Below are positions 59,360 to 64,000 of a stretch of 64,000 nucleotides of DNA, piece by piece (position 1 is the first letter of the stretch; each line of letters opens with the position of its first letter). The notes under the pieces are model-generated. The model saw only the letters and a list, made by a program, of their open reading frames with translations, ran no database searches and was not told the origin of the DNA. This DNA is from Streptomyces syringium. GTDB lineage: Bacteria; Actinomycetota; Actinomycetes; Streptomycetales; Streptomycetaceae. Made by a program: the position numbers and the translations under genes. The stretch lies in contig NZ_JAGIOH010000001.1 in assembly GCF_017876625.1 (NCBI RefSeq), positions 3,803,501 to 3,867,500 on the forward strand, in the 5' to 3' direction.

Positions 59360-61327
59360 TCAGGAAGAAAAGGGGCCGTCGTGCACGGAGAGCAGCCAGG
59401 CGCTCTCCTCGGCGGCGGAGACCCCGCCGACGAGCAGGCCGGAGGAGGTGGAGCGCAGCACGAGTTCGTCGCCCGGGGAGGCGGCGGGCGCGCAGTGCAG
59501 CCAGCGCCCGTCGGAGAGCCGGACCGAGGCCCGCCGCGCCCACACCTGGCGGAAGTCACCGGAGCTCAGCTCCCAGCGCTCCCCGGCCGATTCGAGGACG
59601 ACGGACGTGGTGAGGGGGGCGTACGGGGTGAGCCACAGGACGCTCTCGCGGTCCGTGCCGGGGGCGCGGACGTCGACGCGGAGGCCGCCGTCGGCGGGGG
59701 TGATCTCCCAGCCGAGGCCGGTGCCCGGGGCGTACAGGCCGAGCGGGTGCTTCTCCTCCCAGGCGCCGGTGTCCGGCACCCCCCAGCCGAGCCCGGCGGC
59801 CCGGTCGTGCCGGCTGTTCTCCCGGGTGACCCACAGGCCCGCGGACCAGTGGGGGTGATAGCCGTAGGAGCGAGTGCGGGGGTAGGGGCTGCGCAGCACC
59901 TTGGTGGTGCCCTCCCGCCAGACGGTGACGCCGCCCGCACCGGCGTGCACCTCCAGGTCGCGCGCGGGGACCGCACGGCCCGGACGGATCTCGGTGCGCA
60001 TCCGGGCGACGCCGTCCGGACCGGGGGTGAGACCGCGCTCCAGGAGGGTGCTGTGGACGAGCCGGACCCGGCCGTCGACCGGCAGCGAGAGTCGTACGTC
60101 GCTCCCCTGCCACGTCAGCACGCCGCCGACCGGGGCGGTGCGGGAGGCGGCGACGACCTCGGAGGCGTCGCGCACCCCCAGGCCGAGGCCGATCGGGTGT
60201 GCCTGTCCTTCGGCGTCGGTGAAGACGCCCTGGCGCAGGCCGACGGTCTGGAAGACGCGGCCGGTGGCGGACCCGGTGCGGGTGAACTCCTGGAGCAGGG
60301 CCGTGCCGTCGAGGGTGAAGGTGCCGGTGACCGTGTCGTCGCCGTGCCGCTCGGTGACCCGGACCCCGCCACAGGCCGGCTCCAGGGTGAGGTCGCGCGG
60401 CTCGCCCTCGCGCCAGCCGGCCGGGCGGTCGGCGCGGCAGCTGGGCCAGGTCGAGACGAACACCGGGCCCAGGTGCCCGTCGGCCAGGACGCGCACCGTG
60501 CCGTCCTCGCCGTCCACCTCACAGGTGAGGGCGCCCTCGGTGAAGCGGTACGGCGCGACGCCGCGCACGTCGCGCACCCGGTACGGCGCCGGTGTGATCC
60601 GCAGCGCACGCACCTCGCCGCCGGGCTCGGTGAGACGGGCCTCGCGCACGGCCCCCCGGTCCACGTCCACGGTGGCGTCGATCCGGAACTCGCCGAGCGC
60701 CAGGCAGTAGTCGATGGTGCGGACCCCGTCCACCACCCGTACGTCGGAGCTGAGCTCGTCGTCGCGGGACTCGCTGACGGAGGCGAAGCTGGTCAGGCTG
60801 CCGAGGGCGGCCGTGGCCCGCTCCCCCAGGTCCGCGAAGACGCTGCGCAGCACGAGGGGGATGTAGTTGTGCAATTCGACGTTGCCGTCCTCGCCGGGGA
60901 CGGCCCGGCCCACCGAGACGCAGCCGACGCGCCGGTAGAGCCGGAACGCCACGGTGTTCGCCGGGTTGACGGTCAGCCGCAGCACCAGGCAGCCGGAGCG
61001 CATCATCCACTCGACGGCCTCGGTGAACAGCCGGCCCGTGACCATGCCGCCCCGGTGGGCGGGGTGGACGAAGAACATGTCCGCGATGAGTTCACCGGCC
61101 CGGGCCGAGCGCCGGCCGGTGTTGTGGAACAGGCCGAACGTGCCCACGAGCCGCTCGTCGTCCATGGCCACGAGGAACATCGCCGTCTCCCGCTCGGCCA
61201 GTTCCCGGGCGAGGTCGGCGCCGGTGATGCCCCCGGCGACCGGGTTGGGGTTGTCGCGGTGGCGGTTGTACAGCTCCGCGATGACGTGCGCGTCGCCCTC
61301 CTGGTACGGGCGGATCGTGAGGGACAT
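59360..61327 (-). CDS. GNAT N-acetyltransferase fused to a large unrecognised beta-rich domain
   Basis: A 655-residue protein. Residues 1-165 are a GNAT fold (TIRPYQEGDAHVIAELYNRH, FFVHPAHRGGMVTGRLFTEA as acetyl-CoA loop, RLYRRVGCV). Residues 175-655 form a long domain rich in Gly/Thr/Val/Trp that I cannot name (RTIDYCLALGEFRIDATVDV, TRSYGYHPHWSAGLWVTREN); its many beta-type strands resemble a carbohydrate-binding or mutarotase-like sandwich. The GNAT may acetylate or prime the chain. ATG 61327 has GGAGG 7 bases upstream; GTG 61333 two codons earlier is the alternative. Confidence 0.75.
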   Translation of the reverse strand: MSLTIRPYQEGDAHVIAELYNRHRDNPNPVAGGITGADLARELAERETAMFLVAMDDERLVGTFGLFHNTGRRSARAGELIADMFFVHPAHRGGMVTGRLFTEAVEWMMRSGCLVLRLTVNPANTVAFRLYRRVGCVSVGRAVPGEDGNVELHNYIPLVLRSVFADLGERATAALGSLTSFASVSESRDDELSSDVRVVDGVRTIDYCLALGEFRIDATVDVDRGAVREARLTEPGGEVRALRITPAPYRVRDVRGVAPYRFTEGALTCEVDGEDGTVRVLADGHLGPVFVSTWPSCRADRPAGWREGEPRDLTLEPACGGVRVTERHGDDTVTGTFTLDGTALLQEFTRTGSATGRVFQTVGLRQGVFTDAEGQAHPIGLGLGVRDASEVVAASRTAPVGGVLTWQGSDVRLSLPVDGRVRLVHSTLLERGLTPGPDGVARMRTEIRPGRAVPARDLEVHAGAGGVTVWREGTTKVLRSPYPRTRSYGYHPHWSAGLWVTRENSRHDRAAGLGWGVPDTGAWEEKHPLGLYAPGTGLGWEITPADGGLRVDVRAPGTDRESVLWLTPYAPLTTSVVLESAGERWELSSGDFRQVWARRASVRLSDGRWLHCAPAASPGDELVLRSTSSGLLVGGVSAAEESAWLLSVHDGPFSS

Positions 61328-61366
61328 GGACACACCTCCTTCTGTCTGTCGCTGGTGTGGTGGGGT

Positions 61367-61897
61367 TCAGCCCTTGCGGCCGGTGGTGACGACGAGGGTC
61401 CCGGCGGCGGCGAGTTCGGAGCCGACGCTCGCCCGCACCTTCACCTGGCGCAGGCCGCCGAGCCGCTGCCCGAGCTTGGCGTCGAGGGTGAGTTGGTCGC
61501 CGGGGACGACGAGCCGGGAGAACTTCATGTTGCTGATGGAGCCCAGGTAGCCGACGCTCCGCGAGGCGTCGCTCTCCGCGGTGCTCCCGCTGTCCGCGGT
61601 GTTCTCGAGGATCTCCGCGACGTAGACGACGGCCACGAGCTGGGCCATCGCCTCGACGATCAGCACGCCCGGCATGATCGAGTGGTCGGGGTAGTGCCCG
61701 GCGAAGAACGGCTCGTTGACGGAGACGCTCTTGACCCCGCGTCCCGAGACGCCCGGTACGACGTCGTAGGCGCGGTCGATCATCAGCATCGGCCAGCGGT
61801 GCGGCAGCATCCGCTTGATGTCGTCGGACGAGTAGCTCAGGCCCTTGCGCGCCTTGTCCTTGTCCGGGGCGTCGAGGAGGCCGGGGGCCGGGCTCAC
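61367..61897 (-). CDS. FabZ-like 3-hydroxyacyl-ACP dehydratase
   Basis: A 176-residue hot-dog-fold enzyme. The N-terminal 22 residues are extra, then MLPHRWPMLMIDRAYDVVPG, and the active-site stretch NEPFFAGHYPDHSIMPG with His68 and Glu82 (VEAMAQ). It would dehydrate the beta-hydroxyacyl-ACP formed by the FabG-like protein, giving a polyene. It begins with GTG overlapping the ACP stop (GTGA). Confidence 0.92.
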   Translation of the reverse strand: MSPAPGLLDAPDKDKARKGLSYSSDDIKRMLPHRWPMLMIDRAYDVVPGVSGRGVKSVSVNEPFFAGHYPDHSIMPGVLIVEAMAQLVAVVYVAEILENTADSGSTAESDASRSVGYLGSISNMKFSRLVVPGDQLTLDAKLGQRLGGLRQVKVRASVGSELAAAGTLVVTTGRKG

Positions 61898-62190
61898 GCG
61901 GCGGCCTCGCGGTCCTCGATGAAGTCGACCAGGGCGTTGATGGAGCCGAAGGCCTCGAAGTCGTCGTCGCTGATCAGCACGTCGTACTCGTTGTTGACCA
62001 TGACGACGATCTCCAGCGTGTCCAGCGAGTCCATCTCCAGGCCCCGGCCGAACAGCGGCTGGTTGTCGGAGACGACCGCCGGCTCGACATCGAGCCCGAG
62101 CCGGTCGATGATCATCGACTTGATCTTCATGTTCTTGGCGAGACGGGCCTCGCCCCGGGTGCGGACGTCTTCGAAGGTGGCAGTGGACAT
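61894..62190 (-). CDS. Acyl carrier protein
   Basis: The 98-residue protein has the ACP signature at residues 52-58: EMDSLDTLE, with Ser55 as the phosphopantetheine site. The following helix and C-terminal EYDVLISDDDFEAFGSINAL are typical of type II polyketide and fatty acid ACPs. It is the carrier for the chain built by the fused KS-CLF and should be activated by the PPTase in this operon. The ATG at 62190 is well placed, 43 bases after the FabG-like stop. Confidence 0.95.
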   Translation of the reverse strand: MSTATFEDVRTRGEARLAKNMKIKSMIIDRLGLDVEPAVVSDNQPLFGRGLEMDSLDTLEIVVMVNNEYDVLISDDDFEAFGSINALVDFIEDREAAA

Positions 62191-62233
62191 ATGGGTGTTC
62201 TCCTCAGTGCGTGCAAGTGCGTGATGGACAAGA

Positions 62234-62986
62234 TCAGTTGGGGATCATTCCGCCGTCGACGGTGAGCACCTTCCCGGTGATGTACGAGGCGGCGGGAGAG
62301 GCCATGAAGACGGTGGCCTGGGCGACCTCGGCGGGGGTTCCGGTGCGGCCGAGGGGGATCGCCTGGAGCGCTTCCTTCAGACGGGCCGGGGGGACCTTCT
62401 TGACCATGTCGGTGTCGATGAACCCGGGGGCCACGACGTTGACCCGGATACCGCGCGGCGCCACTTCGAGCGAGAGGGTCTTGGCCAGCGAGATCACTCC
62501 GCCCTTGCTGGCGGCGTAATTGGCCTGCCCGGCCCGCCCCGCGATGCCGCTGGTGGAGGCGATCAGGACAATGGAGCCGCCGTCCGCGTACATCTGCTTG
62601 GTTGCCTCGCGGGCGGTGAGGAAGGCGCCGGTGAGGTTGGTGTCGATGACCTCCCGCCACTTGCCGCTGCTCATGGCGGCGAGATGGCCGTCGGCGGTCA
62701 CCCCGGAGTTCAGGACGGCGACCTGGACCGGCCCCCATTCGGTGCGGATCCGCTTGAACATGGCGGTGACCTGCTCCTCGTCCGCCACATCGGCCTGGAC
62801 GAGGAGCGCCTCGCGGCCCAGGGCGCGGATCCGCTCCGCGACCTGCTCCGCCTTGCCGGCACTGGACCGGTAGTTCAGGGCGACGTCGCAGCCGTGCTCG
62901 GCGAGCGCGAGCGCGGTGGCCGCGCCGATGCCGCGCGAGGCCCCGGTGACCAGGGCCCGGGTGCCCTCGGGGAACAGGAAGCTCAT
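62234..62986 (-). CDS. FabG-like 3-oxoacyl-ACP reductase
   Basis: The 250-residue short-chain dehydrogenase has TGASRGIG (nucleotide loop), NSGV, the catalytic Ser (IASTSGIAGR), YAASKGG (Tyr/Lys) and PGFIDTDM. It would reduce each 3-oxo group of the growing chain. It overlaps the SbnB-like gene by 4 bases (ATGA), so the operon starts upstream of the window edge. Confidence 0.93.
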   Translation of the reverse strand: MSFLFPEGTRALVTGASRGIGAATALALAEHGCDVALNYRSSAGKAEQVAERIRALGREALLVQADVADEEQVTAMFKRIRTEWGPVQVAVLNSGVTADGHLAAMSSGKWREVIDTNLTGAFLTAREATKQMYADGGSIVLIASTSGIAGRAGQANYAASKGGVISLAKTLSLEVAPRGIRVNVVAPGFIDTDMVKKVPPARLKEALQAIPLGRTGTPAEVAQATVFMASPAASYITGKVLTVDGGMIPN

Positions 62987-64000
62987 GCCGTGCCTCCTGC
63001 CATGGCCGCGGTGACGTGGTGCCGGCCGGGATCGAAGCCTTCGGCCTCGCTGCCGATGCCGTGGCGGGTGGCGGCCTCCAGGACCGCCCGGGCGACGGCC
63101 AGGTCGAGGATGCCGAGGCCGAACGGCGAGAAGACGACGGTCTTCTCCGTCACCGGGGCCGCACTCGATGCCTCGCCCCGGCCGAGGACGGTGGCGATCT
63201 CGGCGTCCACGAAGCGGCGGTGCCCCGTCTCCTGCTCGGCACGGTGCAGCGAGGTCTGCTCGCGCAGCACGTGGTCGCTGTCGTCGACCACGTTGTACGC
63301 GTTCAGGACGGAGGCCGTGCTGAGGTCGCGCAGCGACAGGTGCAGGATCACCTGGTGCCCGGGGCGGTCGGGGTGGGCGGCGAGGTCGAGCCAGTACGTG
63401 GAGTCGGTGGTCGCGAGGGAGACGGTGTCGGCGCGCAGCGCGTCGTCCAGGTCACCCGCGAGGAACGTCAACGCGGGCCGCTCGGCGGAGAGCTGGGCGG
63501 CGAGGGTCTCGGCGCGGCCCGGCACCGCGTCCTGGAGGGTGACGGTCCGCAGTTCGGGGTGGACCAGCGCGAGGAAGTCCAGCACGCGCCGGTTGATGGT
63601 GCCGCAGCCGATCAGGCCGAGGGTACTGACCGGACGGTCACCGTGCAGCGCCCGGCTGGCGAGCGCCGCCGACGCCGCGGTGCGCGACGCCGATATCTGG
63701 CTGGCCTCCAGGACGGCGGTCGGGTAGCCGGTGTCGAGGTCGTTGAGGATCTGCACCGAGGAGGCGCGCTGAAGGCCCCGCTCGACGTTGGCGGGGAAGG
63801 ACGAGATCCACTTCAGGCCCATGACGGGCTCGGGGCCGCCCAGGTAGGCGGGCAGGGAGATCACGCGGGAGCCGGAGTTGCCGGGCGGGCGCAGGAAGCC
63901 GGAGAACGGCACCTCCGAGCTGCCCTGGCCGTGCAGCACATACGCGGCGCGGACCGCGTCGAGCACGGTGGCGTCGAGGCCGGCGAGCGCGGCGGCGACG
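62983..64000 (-). CDS. SbnB-like 2,3-diaminopropionate biosynthesis protein, partial
   Basis: An ornithine-cyclodeaminase/mu-crystallin family protein; the start lies beyond the right edge (339 codons visible). SbnB marks include GLKWISSFPANVERGLQRAS, ILNDLDTGYPTAVLEASQIS, SRTAASAALASRAL and the nucleotide-binding loop GLIGCGTINRRVLD. In siderophore clusters SbnB oxidatively splits N-(1-amino-1-carboxy-2-ethyl)glutamate to give L-2,3-diaminopropionate. A partner SbnA (PLP synthase) should be encoded upstream, off the window. This gives the likely amine building block of the cluster. Confidence 0.88.
   Translation of the reverse strand, partial: VAAALAGLDATVLDAVRAAYVLHGQGSSEVPFSGFLRPPGNSGSRVISLPAYLGGPEPVMGLKWISSFPANVERGLQRASSVQILNDLDTGYPTAVLEASQISASRTAASAALASRALHGDRPVSTLGLIGCGTINRRVLDFLALVHPELRTVTLQDAVPGRAETLAAQLSAERPALTFLAGDLDDALRADTVSLATTDSTYWLDLAAHPDRPGHQVILHLSLRDLSTASVLNAYNVVDDSDHVLREQTSLHRAEQETGHRRFVDAEIATVLGRGEASSAAPVTEKTVVFSPFGLGILDLAVARAVLEAATRHGIGSEAEGFDPGRHHVTAAMAGGTA

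Noticed and set aside
59291..62224. 977-codon plus-strand open frame over the ACP-FabZ-GNAT genes
   Set aside because: Shadow of the minus-strand genes; it shows no domain and the minus frames contain all recognisable motifs.

Overview
This is a very GC-rich window with mostly GTG/ATG starts, many 4-base ATGA/GTGA gene overlaps, Streptomyces-type gene families (class E sortases, CrgA, a SARP regulator, the proteasome activator Bpa, DUF881, DUF5324) and one in-frame TTA codon. Together these indicate a Streptomyces or close relative. Gene order from about 31.9 to 46.9 kb (tRNA-Leu, fhaA, fhaB, pstP, rodA, pbpA, pknB, sortases, trpG/pabA-like, DUF881, crgA, rhomboid, cyclophilin) follows the oriC-proximal block known from actinobacteria such as Mycobacterium tuberculosis, so this part is conserved chromosomal core. 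I see no transposase, phage gene or CRISPR array.

Layout. 0-1 kb: the end of a PASTA-type protein and the Bpa proteasome activator. 1.1-5 kb: an ABC exporter/FtsX-type pair. 5-11 kb: a proline-rich membrane protein, a quinone oxidoreductase, and an operon of mobA-like, moeA-like and RCK potassium-channel genes. 11-27.4 kb: a carboxylic-acid catabolism region with branched-chain 2-oxoacid dehydrogenase E1a/E1b/E2, an AsnC/Lrp regulator, a TetR regulator, 3-hydroxyacyl-CoA dehydrogenase, paaN, the phenylacetyl-CoA epoxidase operon paaABCDE and an acyl-CoA dehydrogenase. Three promoters here share the palindrome ACCGA-N4-TCGGT, which probably makes them one TetR regulon. 27.5-31.6 kb: small housekeeping genes (rhodanese, a J-domain-like protein, DUF2252, HxlR regulator and azoreductase). 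31.8-47.8 kb: the cell-wall, division and signalling core.

At a perfect 21-bp terminator hairpin (47781-47827) the core gives way to a specialised-metabolite locus that runs off the right edge. It holds a SARP/NB-ARC activator, a UbiA prenyltransferase, a histidine kinase/response regulator pair, an MFS exporter, and a long leftward operon. The operon encodes an SbnB-like enzyme (2,3-diaminopropionate supply), FabG-like reductase, ACP, FabZ-like dehydratase, a GNAT fused to a large unknown domain, a GcvT/YgfZ-like protein, one polypeptide carrying both a ketosynthase and a chain-length-factor-like half, a phosphopantetheinyl transferase and a stand-alone condensation-like acyltransferase. I infer a highly reducing type II polyketide chain that is joined to an amine, perhaps diaminopropionate. 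The fused KS-CLF, the GNAT fusion and the GcvT-like protein make this the most likely undescribed system in the window.
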